64,000 nt of DNA from Microbacterium sp. MYb66 (GTDB taxonomy: Bacteria > Actinomycetota > Actinomycetes > Actinomycetales > Microbacteriaceae). The notes under the pieces are model-generated. The model was not told the origin of the DNA and did not search any database. It was given only the letters and a program-made list of their open reading frames with translations. Shown piece after piece: positions 8,315 to 16,029 of the stretch (its first letter is position 1; each line of letters begins with the position of its first letter). The DNA lies in NCBI RefSeq assembly GCF_002979435.1, contig NZ_PCOV01000007.1:124001-188000 (forward strand), read 5' to 3'. A program made the translations under genes and the position numbers.

Positions 8315-8755
8315 ATGTCGTTGGAACCCGACGATCTGCTGGCGATCGGCGAGGTCGTCCGCCGCAGCGGCGTGCCCGCGACGGCGTTGCACTTCTATGA
8401 GCAGCTCGGGCTCATCGTGTCGACGCGGACCGCGGGCAATCAGCGCCGCTATCGGCGTCACATGCTGCGACGGATCTCGCTCATCGTGGTCGCGAAGCGC
8501 CTCGGCATCCCTCTCACCGACGTGCACGAGGTGTTCCAGAGCCTGCCGACGGATGAGCCGCCCTCGCAGCGCGACTGGCAGCGGGTCGCGAAACTGTGGC
8601 GCGAGCAGCTCGACCTCCGACGCACGCAGCTCGAGCACCTGCGGCGCGAGCTCACCGGCTGCATCGGCTGCGGCTGCCTGTCGCTCAAGGCGTGCCGTCT
8701 GCTGAACCCCGACGATGCGCTCGGCATCGACGGGCCGGGACCGCGCCGCATCTGA
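8315..8755 (+). CDS. soxR: Redox-sensitive transcriptional activator SoxR
   Basis: 146 residues. An N-terminal MerR-type helix-turn-helix (IGEVVRRSGVPATALHFYEQLGL) is followed by the dimerisation helix. Near the C terminus is the [2Fe-2S] ligand set C-x2-C-x-C-x5-C (Cys116, 119, 121, 127), diagnostic of SoxR. ATG 8315 has a GAGGGGG box; the GTG at 8309 would sit on the ribosome-binding site. The protein senses redox-cycling compounds and activates the promoter of the divergent MFS/imine-reductase operon through the box at 8281-8298. In Actinobacteria SoxR regulons are small and usually include efflux and oxidoreductase genes, as here. Confidence 0.95.
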   Translation: MSLEPDDLLAIGEVVRRSGVPATALHFYEQLGLIVSTRTAGNQRRYRRHMLRRISLIVVAKRLGIPLTDVHEVFQSLPTDEPPSQRDWQRVAKLWREQLDLRRTQLEHLRRELTGCIGCGCLSLKACRLLNPDDALGIDGPGPRRI

Positions 8756-8788
8756 CGCCGGTCCGCCGGGGGCCGGTCGACTCCTCGG

Positions 8789-9103
8789 TCAGAGGTCCGA
8801 CGGCAGCAGCGGCCGCATGAACGTGCGCTCGTAGCGCAGCACGCATCCGCTCTCGTCGCGGATGCGGTCGGCCGCGATGAACTCCGGATCGACGCCGAAC
8901 CTCGTCCGGTACACCTCGTAATCCGCGAGGGAGGGGAAGGTGAACAGCGCGAGGGCTTCGTCGCTGGCTCCCTCGGACGGCAGGAAGTATCCGTGATGGA
9001 TGCCGCCGTGGCGATCCACGAGGTCCATCCATGCGCGCGCGAACGCCTCGAAGGCCTCGATCCGGGCGGGGTCGATCGTGTACGTCACGACGCACGTGAT
9101 CAC
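8789..9103 (-). CDS. NIPSNAP family protein
   Basis: 104 residues from a GTG start that overlaps the stop of the upstream HxlR gene (GTGA coupling). The sequence is of the dimeric alpha-beta-barrel NIPSNAP type: TYTIDPARIEAFEAFARAW, then HHGYFLPSEGASDEALALFTF and SLADYEVYRTRF. Members of this superfamily are small monooxygenase-like or stress proteins of uncertain chemistry. Coupling to an HxlR regulator, which often senses reactive electrophiles or redox stress, suggests a role in stress response or small-molecule modification. No catalytic residue can be assigned. Confidence 0.75.
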   Translation of the reverse strand: MITCVVTYTIDPARIEAFEAFARAWMDLVDRHGGIHHGYFLPSEGASDEALALFTFPSLADYEVYRTRFGVDPEFIAADRIRDESGCVLRYERTFMRPLLPSDL

Positions 9104-9510
9104 GCGGTCGCCTCGCTCAGCGGCTCGCGCGTGGCCTCCGCGACGAGACGCTCGTCCACGGCGTTCCGCTGCCGACCGGCGTAGAGGGTGCCCCACCGCG
9201 TCAGCTCCGTCAGCAGGTGCCCGGCGCTCGCGCCGAGCTCGCTGAGTCGATACTCGACCTTGGGCGGCACCTCCCGGTATACGGTCCGCGTGATGAGGCC
9301 GTCCTCCTCGAGCTCGCGCAGCTGTCGGGTGAGCACGCGAGCGGTCGGGTTCTCCAGGAGGCGCCCGAGCTCGCCGAAGCGCAGCACCTCGTGCTCGCCG
9401 AGCAGAGTCAGGATGCTGGGCTTCCAGGCCCCTCCGAGCACCGCGATCGACACCTCGGCGTCGCAGGTCTCGGTCCACTCGCGGACGATCCGCTCGGTCT
9501 TCTCACGCAC
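9100..9510 (-). CDS. HxlR family transcriptional regulator
   Basis: 136 residues. The family pattern is clear: a Cys in ETCDAEVSIAVLGGAWKPSIL (a conserved N-terminal Cys is the redox or aldehyde sensor in several HxlR proteins), RFGELGRLL, TRQLRELEEDGLITR and PKVEYRLSELG. It forms a two-gene operon with the NIPSNAP gene and is divergent from an MFS pump. A perfect AGTACG-N13-CGTACT repeat lies between the two start sites and is the likely operator. Confidence 0.9.
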   Translation of the reverse strand: MREKTERIVREWTETCDAEVSIAVLGGAWKPSILTLLGEHEVLRFGELGRLLENPTARVLTRQLRELEEDGLITRTVYREVPPKVEYRLSELGASAGHLLTELTRWGTLYAGRQRNAVDERLVAEATREPLSEATA

Positions 9511-9539
9511 GGTACGGCTCCCTTGGTATCCAAAGTGTC

Positions 9540-9564
9540 AGTACGTATCAGAAATGACCGTACT
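9540..9564. promoter_or_regulatory. Inverted repeat, candidate HxlR operator
   Basis: AGTACG (9540-9545) and CGTACT (9559-9564) form a perfect 6-bp inverted repeat with a 13-bp spacer, 30 bp upstream of the HxlR start and 35 bp upstream of the preferred MFS start. Long-spacer palindromes of this form are usual for dimeric HxlR proteins. Confidence 0.6.
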
Positions 9565-9598
9565 TGTGGCCTCTGCCTGTACTTTACAGACTGAGACC

Positions 9599-10942
9599 GT
9601 GACTTCCACCCCCACTCTCGTCAGCACCCGTTCGTCCGTCCGTCTCTGGTTCGCGATGGTCCCGCTCCTGCTCGGGGTGCTCATCGGCGCCCTCGCGATC
9701 AGCAGTGTCTCGACGGCCCTCCCCGCGATCCGCGGCGACCTCGGCCTGAGCGGCACAGAAGGACTCTGGCTCGTCGACGTGTACGCGCTGTCCCTGGCGG
9801 CGACCCTGATCGTCGCCGCCAGGATCGGCGATGCGTTCGGGCGCAAGACCATCATCCTGATCGGCTTGGCGGGGTTCGCGGTCCTCAATGTGGTCGGCGG
9901 GCTCGCCACCAGCGGGCTGGTGCTCATCGTCGTGCGCGCCCTGCTGGGAGTCGCCGAGGCGTTCGTCATCGCAGGTGTCGTCGCGACCATCGGCGCCAAG
10001 TTCCAGGCGCGCGAACGTGTGCTCGCATACGGGCTGTGGACGGCGACCTTCGGCACGGGCAGTGCGCTCGGGCCGGTGCTCGGTGGAGTGCTGGCGGAGG
10101 GGCCGGGGTGGCGCTGGCTGCTGCTGGGCAGTGTGCCGCTCGCGGTGCTCGCCGGCGTGCTGGCGCTGTGGCTGGTGCCCGATTCGCGCAGCTCGCTGCG
10201 GCCCTCGTGGGATGTGCCCAGCATCCTGTCGTCGATCGTCGCGCTCGGTGCTCTGGTGTTCGCGCTCCACGAGGCTCTCGCGGCGCCGGTGTCGGCGGGG
10301 GTCGCTGCCGTGGTCGCGATCCTGAGCCTGGTGTTCTTCGTGCGCAGGCAGCGGCGGTTGCGGGACCCGCTCATCGACACCGGACTGTTCCGCATGCCCG
10401 GGTTCAGTCCCGCGATCATCCGGATCATCGTGAGCAGCGGAGTGTCGTCGGCGTCGGTGCTGCTGGTGAGCCTGCACCTGCAGGACTCGCGGGGCCAGAG
10501 TGCAGCTGAAGCGGGCATCGCACTGCTGCCGCAGGCCGTAGCCATCGCGATCGGCGGTGTCGTGGCGCCGCTCGCCTTGCGCTGGCTCTCGGCGAACGCC
10601 CTCACCGTCCTGGCGCTGATGCTGCAGGCGGTGGGGCTGGTCTGGCTCGCGTTCGATCCCGCCGTAGTGGCGGTGCCGCTCGTGCTGGTGGGTCTGGGCT
10701 TCGGAGTCGGAGCGACGCTCGCCGCCACCGCCCTGTTCGAGGTGACGACCGAGGATCAGGCCGGACAGGTGGGCGCGATCCAGGAGGTGGGATTCGCGCT
10801 CGGAGGCGGGCTCGGCATCGCGGTGTTCGGGACCATCGCCGCCGTCCTCGTCACGGGCGGTTTCGTGGCGGCGGTGCTCGTGGCGGCCGTCGTGGTGACG
10901 GCTGCTGCCGTCGTCCCGCTGGTGCGGCGCGCTTCGCGCTGA
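9599..10942 (+). CDS. MFS transporter (DHA2/SmvA-like efflux pump)
   Basis: 447 residues from GTG 9599; an ATG at 9554 is also in frame but overlaps the inverted-repeat operator. Features include VSTALPAIRGDLGL after helix 1, the motif-A region GDAFGRKTII, a helix-5 antiporter motif TATFGTGSALGPVLGGVL and repeated hydrophobic segments to the end. This is typical of multidrug/proton antiporters. It is divergent from an HxlR regulator across a short region carrying one perfect inverted repeat, so it is probably de-repressed by an electrophile or drug sensed by that regulator. Substrate unknown. Confidence 0.85.
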   Translation: MTSTPTLVSTRSSVRLWFAMVPLLLGVLIGALAISSVSTALPAIRGDLGLSGTEGLWLVDVYALSLAATLIVAARIGDAFGRKTIILIGLAGFAVLNVVGGLATSGLVLIVVRALLGVAEAFVIAGVVATIGAKFQARERVLAYGLWTATFGTGSALGPVLGGVLAEGPGWRWLLLGSVPLAVLAGVLALWLVPDSRSSLRPSWDVPSILSSIVALGALVFALHEALAAPVSAGVAAVVAILSLVFFVRRQRRLRDPLIDTGLFRMPGFSPAIIRIIVSSGVSSASVLLVSLHLQDSRGQSAAEAGIALLPQAVAIAIGGVVAPLALRWLSANALTVLALMLQAVGLVWLAFDPAVVAVPLVLVGLGFGVGATLAATALFEVTTEDQAGQVGAIQEVGFALGGGLGIAVFGTIAAVLVTGGFVAAVLVAAVVVTAAAVVPLVRRASR

Positions 10943-10975
10943 CTTCCGAAGCCGCCGCCGTCCTGCCCACCTCGC

Positions 10976-11053
10976 CGAGCCACCCCCCTATACGCGAGCC
11001 ACCCTCTTGAGTTCGCACTCAAGAGGGTGGCTCGCACGGAACAGGGTGGCTCG
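10976..11053. repeat. Nested palindrome: 19-bp perfect hairpin flanked by inverted copies of its arm
   Basis: A perfect 19-bp stem (10994-11012 with 11017-11035, loop TCGC) occupies the gap between two convergent genes. The outer decamer CGAGCCACCC occurs again at 10976-10985, and its complement GGGTGGCTCG at 11044-11053, giving a second concentric stem. The arrangement could act as a bidirectional terminator, but there is no T-run, and the repeated arm looks more like a REP-type element. Confidence 0.7.
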
Positions 11054-11082
11054 ACCTTGTGTGGTTCGGAGCGGAGCAGGCG

Positions 11083-11880
11083 TCAGGCGTCGCGCCCGCG
11101 GGTGAAGCCCGCGTCGAAACCGCGCTCGAACGCATGCTGAGCGATCCGCTCGGCACGGTGCGGGCCATGGCCGCGGTGGCCGTGCCCGGGGTGTCCGTGG
11201 CCGCGACCGCGTCCGTGGTCGCGGTGGTCCGAGCCCGGCTCGCCGTCGCGGCATCCGTGCTCGGAGTCGGCATCCGGCCCGAATCCGTGTCCGGGCCCGA
11301 ACCCGTGTCCGGGGCCGAAGCCGCGGTCGCGCCCGTGCTCGGAGTCGTGTCCGTGCTCGAAGCCGCGGTCGTGACCGGCACCGAAGCCGGCACCGAAGCC
11401 GCGACCGAACCCGCGCGGGAAGCCCCGGCCGTGGCGCGGTCCGCCGAAGCCGTGTCGACGGCCGCGGGGAAGAGGTGTCTCCTCGTCCCAGCCGAAGGCG
11501 CGGGCGATCTTCTCGAGCGACGCGAGAGTCGTGGCCATCTCCTCGTCGGAGACGGCGCTCGACACCTTCGCGCGGATGCCGTCGACGAGGGCGCCGAGGC
11601 GCTCCTTCGCCGCACGTCCCTCGTCGGTGAGCGTCCAGCCGTCGCCCTCGGAGGCGACCCAGCCGCGCTCGACGAGTCCGTGCAGCTTGTGCGCGTTCAG
11701 CGGGCGGTCGGACGCGACCGTGCCGTCGACGATGTTGAGGATCCGCCAATCACGGCGGCTCGCATGCTCTCCGTCGAAGGCGGCGGCGAACTCGGCCGCC
11801 ATCAGGCGGTCGGCGGCCTTCAGCCAGTAGCCGAAGGGGCGGGTGGTGTTCTCGGGGTTCTGTGATTCAGAGGTGTTCAT
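11083..11880 (-). CDS. Winged-helix regulator with a long Gly/His-rich C-terminal tail
   Basis: 265 residues from ATG 11880; a longer ORF to 11970 crosses the promoter. Residues ~10-125 resemble a MarR/PadR-like winged helix (RRDWRILNIVDG, LHGLVERGWV, WTLTDEGRAAKERL). From about residue 140 the protein is a low-complexity tail made of Gly, His, Asp, Arg and Phe, with many GHG, HGH, GFG and HDS repeats, and ends with AQHAFERGFDAGF. Such His-dense tails bind Ni, Zn or Cu in other proteins. It is divergent from a second winged-helix gene that also carries a Gly/His-rich stretch, and a CDF metal transporter follows that gene. Metal sensing is inferred. Confidence 0.75.
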   Translation of the reverse strand: MNTSESQNPENTTRPFGYWLKAADRLMAAEFAAAFDGEHASRRDWRILNIVDGTVASDRPLNAHKLHGLVERGWVASEGDGWTLTDEGRAAKERLGALVDGIRAKVSSAVSDEEMATTLASLEKIARAFGWDEETPLPRGRRHGFGGPRHGRGFPRGFGRGFGAGFGAGHDRGFEHGHDSEHGRDRGFGPGHGFGPGHGFGPDADSEHGCRDGEPGSDHRDHGRGRGHGHPGHGHRGHGPHRAERIAQHAFERGFDAGFTRGRDA

Positions 11881-11902
11881 GGGAAGTCCTTGGTTGTCAG
11901 TG

Positions 11903-11983
11903 TGCATGTGGATGTCACAGTGCATGTACATGTAGTGTGACATGGAGTCGTTATACATGTCAAGTCGCATGTAAAATCAAGAC
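11903..11983. promoter_or_regulatory. Divergent control region with repeated GCATGT/ACATGT elements
   Basis: TGCATGT occurs at 11903-11909 and 11921-11927; the palindrome CATGTACATG lies at 11923-11932; further (T)ACATG elements are at 11940-11944 and 11955-11960; GCATGT recurs at 11967-11972. A -10-like TAAAAT (11972-11977) is 6 nt before the GTG of the + gene, and TATAAC (11955-11950) faces the - gene. The density of related half-sites suggests several regulator dimers bind here. Confidence 0.6.
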
Positions 11984-12574
11984 GTGACCACCGAACCGCA
12001 CGACTCCGCCGCGCAGGATCCCGCCGAAGCCATCGCCAGGGCGCTGTCCCGTCTGCGGGGTCGTCGTCCGGGTGGTCCCGGTGAGCGGGGATCCGGCGGA
12101 CGTGGACACGGTGGCCCCCACGGTTGGCGCGGAGGGCCCCACGGTGGCGGGCCGGGGGAGGACCCGCGCGATCACTTCGAGCACCACCGCGGACACCCCG
12201 GGATGCCGCCGTGGATGGCCGATCCCTCCGGACGCCTCGGGGGACCTGCCCGCATGCGGATGCTCGAGGCGCTCGCCGCCGCATCCACCCCGCTCAGTGT
12301 GAGCGCGCTGGGTACGGCGATCGGGGTCGACCAGCCGCGTGCCTCGCGACTGGTGCAGCAGGGCGTCGACCACGGCTACGTGCGGCGCGAGGCCGACCCC
12401 GACGACGCGCGTCGCACCCGGATCGCGTTGACCGACGAGGGGCGCCGACTCGCCCGCGGCATGCGCGGCGAACGCCGGGAGATGCTCTCGACCGCACTCT
12501 CGTCCTTCACCGATGACGAGCGCGCCGAACTCGCCCGGCTGCTGAACAAGCTCGCCGACAACTGGCAGCGCTGA
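11984..12574 (+). CDS. MarR family regulator with Gly/His-rich N-terminal segment
   Basis: 196 residues. Residues ~25-75 are Gly/His/Arg-rich (RGHGGPHGWRGGPHGGGPGED, then HFEHHRGHPGMPPW). Residues ~85-190 are a canonical MarR winged helix with LSVSALGTAIGVDQPRASRLV as recognition region and the wing DPDDARRTRIALTDEG. The GTG start is 6 nt after a TAAAAT hexamer, so the mRNA may be leaderless. It is divergent from a second winged-helix protein with a His-rich tail and upstream of a CDF metal transporter on the opposite strand. The last ten codons are the template of a triplicated 29-bp repeat. Confidence 0.85.
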   Translation: MTTEPHDSAAQDPAEAIARALSRLRGRRPGGPGERGSGGRGHGGPHGWRGGPHGGGPGEDPRDHFEHHRGHPGMPPWMADPSGRLGGPARMRMLEALAAASTPLSVSALGTAIGVDQPRASRLVQQGVDHGYVRREADPDDARRTRIALTDEGRRLARGMRGERREMLSTALSSFTDDERAELARLLNKLADNWQR

Positions 12575-12628
12575 ACGAGTTCGCCGACGACCGGCAGCGC
12601 TGAACGAGTTCGCCGACGACGGGCAGCT
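12542..12628 (+). repeat. 29-bp tandem repeat, three units, spanning the MarR gene stop codon
   Basis: Units at 12542-12570, 12571-12599 and 12600-12628 share the pattern CTGAACRAGYTCGCCGACRAC and onward. The first unit encodes the C-terminal LNKLADNWQ of the MarR protein; the second carries the stop codon; the third is noncoding. The two downstream copies are nearly identical to each other and slightly diverged from the coding copy. Confidence 0.85.
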
Positions 12629-12635
12629 CCGACTT

Positions 12636-13553
12636 CTACACGTGCGCGAAGTCGAGTGAGGGTTCGTCGTCGACCGAGAGCGACAGCACGACGGTCTCGA
12701 CCGCCTCGTGCGCCTCGATCCGCTGCTCGACCTCGCGCAGGCGCCGTGCCACGTCGTGCTCGCGGGCGTCGCCGGCCAGGTCGATCTCGGCCACGATGAA
12801 CAGCCGGTTCGGTCCCACGTACTCGATGTGCAGGTAGGTGACCCGTTCGATCCGATCGAGGCTCAACAGGGCGGTGCCGACCCGGGCCCGAAGCTCGGGG
12901 GCGGCCGAAGCGCCGACGAGGAAGGCGATGTTCCGCCGGATCAGGATGACCGCGACCACCCCGAGCAGCACACCGACGAGGATCGAGCCGACGGCATCCC
13001 ACGCGGCGACGCCGGTGATCTGATGCATCGCGATGGCGCCGCCGGCCAGGACCAGTCCGATGAGCGCGGCGGAGTCCTCGAAGAACACGGCGCGGAGCGT
13101 GGTGTCGCTCGTCTCCAGCACGAAGTCCCAGGTCGAGGCCCCGCGCTCCTTGGCGAGGCGGCGCGACTTCACCATCGCCTGCGTGAACGACGCGCCCTCG
13201 AGCACGAACGAGATGCCCAGCACGATGTAGGCCACCATCGGGCTCTCGACGGGGCCGGTGTCGGACAGCTCCTGGATGCCGTGCATGATCGACACGATCG
13301 ACCCCGCAGTGAAGATGCCGAACGCGGCGATCAGCGACCACACGAACGCGTTGCGCCCGTATCCGAGCGGATGCCGGGCATCCTTCGCCTTCGCGCCTCG
13401 GCGGTCGGCGATGAGGAGGAACACCTCGTTGCCGGCATCCGCCCACGAGTGCGCCGCCTCGGCGACCATCGACGCCGAGGAGGTGATGATCGCGGCGATC
13501 GTCTTCGCCACCGCGACGAGGATGTTGGCGAGGAAGGCGAGGATCACGGTCAC
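12636..13553 (-). CDS. Cation diffusion facilitator (CDF) family metal transporter
   Basis: 305 residues. CDF hallmarks are ASMVAEAAHSWADAGNEVFLL in helix 2 (the metal-site His and Asp), HPLGYGRNAFVWSL at helix 3, DSAALIGLVLAG in helix 5 and a C-terminal cytoplasmic domain with VTYLHIEYVGPNRLFIVAEIDL. The sequence is of the SLC30A9-like CDF branch. It should export Zn or a similar divalent cation in exchange for protons. The GTG start is preceded at 6 nt by TAGCCT, a possible leaderless promoter. Its neighbours on the 5' side of the window are two His-rich winged-helix regulators. Confidence 0.9.
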   Translation of the reverse strand: MTVILAFLANILVAVAKTIAAIITSSASMVAEAAHSWADAGNEVFLLIADRRGAKAKDARHPLGYGRNAFVWSLIAAFGIFTAGSIVSIMHGIQELSDTGPVESPMVAYIVLGISFVLEGASFTQAMVKSRRLAKERGASTWDFVLETSDTTLRAVFFEDSAALIGLVLAGGAIAMHQITGVAAWDAVGSILVGVLLGVVAVILIRRNIAFLVGASAAPELRARVGTALLSLDRIERVTYLHIEYVGPNRLFIVAEIDLAGDAREHDVARRLREVEQRIEAHEAVETVVLSLSVDDEPSLDFAHV

Positions 13554-13588
13554 GCGGTCAGGCTACTCCCGCCGCGGGCGTTCAGGCC

Positions 13589-14995
13589 TCAGCGGGGCGC
13601 CTTCACCGGGAGCAGCAGCAGGAAGCCGGCGATCAGGACGACCACGATGCCCAGGATGCCGTAGGCGGTCTGACTCGTCAGTACGATCAGGACCGTCCAG
13701 GCGCCGGACGCCATCCAGCTCGCGGCTCGACCCGTCGTGGCGTAGAGGCCGAAGATCTCGCCTTCGCGCCCCGCCGGGGTGACGCGGGCCAGGAACGAGC
13801 GTGCCGCCGCTTGGGCCGGACCGACGAAGGCGCACAGGATGAGGCCGCCGATCCAGAACACTATCGGTCCGGCGTCGCGCAGGAAGAAGACCGCGAGTCC
13901 GGCGACGATCATCGATCCGATGGATGCGAGGATGATCCGCTTCGGGCCGAGCCGGTCGTCCAACCGGCCGGCGGCGATCGTGGAGACGCCGGCGATCAGG
14001 TTCGCGACGATGCCGAAGATGATGATCTCCTGCGCGTCGAACGTGAAGACGGCCGTGCCGATGATGGCTCCGAATGCGAACACGCCCCCGAGGCCGTCGC
14101 GGAAGACGGCGCTCGCCAGCAGGTACCAGAACGTGGGCCGCGTCTCTTCGTTGCGGTACAGCCCCGCGACGTCCTTCACCAGAAGCGGGTAGGAGGCGAA
14201 GAAGCCGACCTTGCGCTCCGGGCGGCCGAGCGACGGCTCCGGCACGTTGAGGAAGATCGGGATGCTGAAGATGATCGCCCACACGGCGCATCCGACGGCG
14301 ATCAGCCGATAGGCGAGGCCGTTGTCGGTCGACATGCCGAACCAGTCGAAGGTGTCGAGCACGACCACGATCACCAGGGCGATGATGCCGCCGAGGTAGC
14401 CGAAGCCCCACCCGAGCCCCGAGATGCGGCCGACGTTCTTCGGGTTCGCGATGCCGATGAGCATCGCGTTCGAGTTCACCGCGGCGATCTCCTGGAACAC
14501 GGTCGCGGCCGAGATCAGCGCGACGCCCAGCCAGAACAGGCTCGGGGTGGGCTCGACGAACCACAGGCCGAGCATGCAGAGGATCAGGGCTCCGGTGCCG
14601 ATGCCGAGCCAGAGCTTCTGGCGCCCTGCGGCATCCGCCCGCTGTCCGAGCACCGGGGCGAGCAGCAGGATCCCGAAGGCGGCGATGGTCGAGCCGAGCC
14701 CCAGGCCGGAGGCGAGGTCTGCCTCCGCGGCCATTCGAGCCGGGTCGTTCGTATCGAGGGCGGCGATATCGGCGGGGAGGAAGCCCTCGCCGACGAGGTA
14801 GAGCGCCGTGAACACGAACGTCAGGATGACGGTGTTGAAGGGCTGCGTCGCCCAGTCCCACAGCGCCCACGAGTACACCTGCTTCTTCGGGGCGGGAGTC
14901 TCGCCGCGCAGATCGAGGCCGACGACGGCGACGGCGCCGCTGTTCGCGGTCGCCACGGGCTCCGGAACGACCGGGCGAGGTTCGGGTTCGCTCAT
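13589..14995 (-). CDS. MFS transporter of the UMF1 (Atg22-like) family
   Basis: 468 residues from ATG 14995; the ORF extends to 15085 without support. The opening VYSWALWDWATQPFNTVILTFVFTALYL and the later VGRISGLGWGFGYLGGIIAL, followed by the central RNEETRPTFWYLLASAVFRDG, match UMF1/vacuole-effluxer-like MFS proteins (YxiO type), whose substrate is generally unknown. It lies 35 bp upstream of the CDF gene on the same strand and may be co-transcribed with it. It diverges from the nucleoside operon across about 120 bp. Confidence 0.85.
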   Translation of the reverse strand: MSEPEPRPVVPEPVATANSGAVAVVGLDLRGETPAPKKQVYSWALWDWATQPFNTVILTFVFTALYLVGEGFLPADIAALDTNDPARMAAEADLASGLGLGSTIAAFGILLLAPVLGQRADAAGRQKLWLGIGTGALILCMLGLWFVEPTPSLFWLGVALISAATVFQEIAAVNSNAMLIGIANPKNVGRISGLGWGFGYLGGIIALVIVVVLDTFDWFGMSTDNGLAYRLIAVGCAVWAIIFSIPIFLNVPEPSLGRPERKVGFFASYPLLVKDVAGLYRNEETRPTFWYLLASAVFRDGLGGVFAFGAIIGTAVFTFDAQEIIIFGIVANLIAGVSTIAAGRLDDRLGPKRIILASIGSMIVAGLAVFFLRDAGPIVFWIGGLILCAFVGPAQAAARSFLARVTPAGREGEIFGLYATTGRAASWMASGAWTVLIVLTSQTAYGILGIVVVLIAGFLLLLPVKAPR

Positions 14996-15076
14996 GATCG
15001 AAGTCTGGCCGCGCCCGGTGAACGGCGGGTGACGACGCGCCGCGGGGCGGACTGCGGTGGTGCGCCGACAAGAGGG

Positions 15077-15106
15077 TTGAAGCACATCTGTCTACTCGTG
15101 TAGAGT
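15077..15106 (+). promoter_or_regulatory. Promoter with LacI-type operator for the nucleoside operon
   Basis: -35 TTGAAG (15077-15082), 18-bp spacer, -10 TAGAGT (15101-15106), which ends 7 nt before the ATG. The palindrome TCTACTCGTGTAGA (15091-15104) overlaps the -10, so a bound repressor would occlude RNA polymerase. The same motif precedes the unit starting at 21183. Confidence 0.72.
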
Positions 15107-15113
15107 CCTGGAC

Positions 15114-15980
15114 ATGCAGATGACGACCACCGCCTTCACGCTCGACACCGACATCGGGACGGATGTCGACGACCTGCTCGCGATCGCGATGATCCTCGGC
15201 AGTCCAGAGCTCGATCTCGAGGCGGTCTGCACGGTATACGGCGACGTGCACCTGCGTGCGCAGATCGTAGCGGCCGTCTTCTCGACGGTGGGTCGTCCGG
15301 CTCCGCCGATCGCGCTCGGCGAGCGGGAGACCCGCTCCGGTCGCGAGGTCTGGTGGCCCGGTCATGAAGGTGAGACCATCGCCGACCTCACCGCGCACAC
15401 CTACGCCGCCGACCGCGACGGCGTCGCCGAGCTCGCCGCGGCCGCGACCATCGCCGCGATCGGCCCGCTCACCGACATCGCTGCCGCGGTGGAGACCGAT
15501 GGTCACGGCATCCGGCGGATCGTCATGATGGGCGGAGAGTTCACCGCGGGCGTCGTCGAGCACAACATTCGCTGCGACGTCGCCGCAGCCGATGCGGTCT
15601 TCCGCTCGGGAGTGCCGACGCTGGCGGTCGGGCTCGAGCAGACCGAGCGGATCCGACTCGCACACGCCGAACTCGACCGCATCGCGGATGCCGGACCGCT
15701 GGGCGCGATGATCGGAGCGGAGATGCGCCGCTTCTGGTCGTTCGCCGAGCAGGACTACAACGTGCCGCACGACCCCATCGCCGTCCTGACTCTCGCCCGT
15801 CCCGATCTCTTCGAGGTCGCGCAGGGGGAGATCACCGTGCAGACGGACGGGGTCGACGCCGGCCGCACCCGCTTCACTCCGGGGGCAGGCCCGCACTCGA
15901 TCGTCGTCGACATGGATGCGGATGCCGTGGCTGCGGAGATCCTCGGCCGGATCCTGCGCGCCGCGCAGATCCGCCCCTGA
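15114..15980 (+). CDS. Nucleoside hydrolase (inosine-uridine preferring type)
   Basis: 288 residues. The N-terminal calcium/ribose-binding motif DTDIGTDVDD (residues 11-20) is the family fingerprint. Later elements AAIGPLTDIAAAV, RRIVMMGGEF, NIRCDVAAADAVFRSG and YNVPHDPIAV fit inosine-uridine-type hydrolases. It cleaves the N-glycosidic bond of (deoxy)ribonucleosides to base plus ribose. There is no signal peptide, so it acts in the cytoplasm. It heads an operon with an ABC importer and a ribokinase, giving a complete uptake, cleavage and phosphorylation route. ATG 15114 is 7 nt from the -10; ATG 15120 is an alternative start. Confidence 0.92.
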   Translation: MQMTTTAFTLDTDIGTDVDDLLAIAMILGSPELDLEAVCTVYGDVHLRAQIVAAVFSTVGRPAPPIALGERETRSGREVWWPGHEGETIADLTAHTYAADRDGVAELAAAATIAAIGPLTDIAAAVETDGHGIRRIVMMGGEFTAGVVEHNIRCDVAAADAVFRSGVPTLAVGLEQTERIRLAHAELDRIADAGPLGAMIGAEMRRFWSFAEQDYNVPHDPIAVLTLARPDLFEVAQGEITVQTDGVDAGRTRFTPGAGPHSIVVDMDADAVAAEILGRILRAAQIRP

Positions 15981-16029
15981 CCCACCCCTTCGAGACCGAA
16001 CCCGAACACCACTCAATGAGGAGAACACC

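Noticed and set aside
11881..11970. N-terminal extension of the His-rich regulator (Met/His/Tyr-rich)
   Set aside because: It runs through the repeated GCATGT control region; the extension merely translates those repeats.
12542..12628. CRISPR-like array of 29-bp repeats
   Set aside because: The units are directly adjacent without spacers and derive from the end of a gene.
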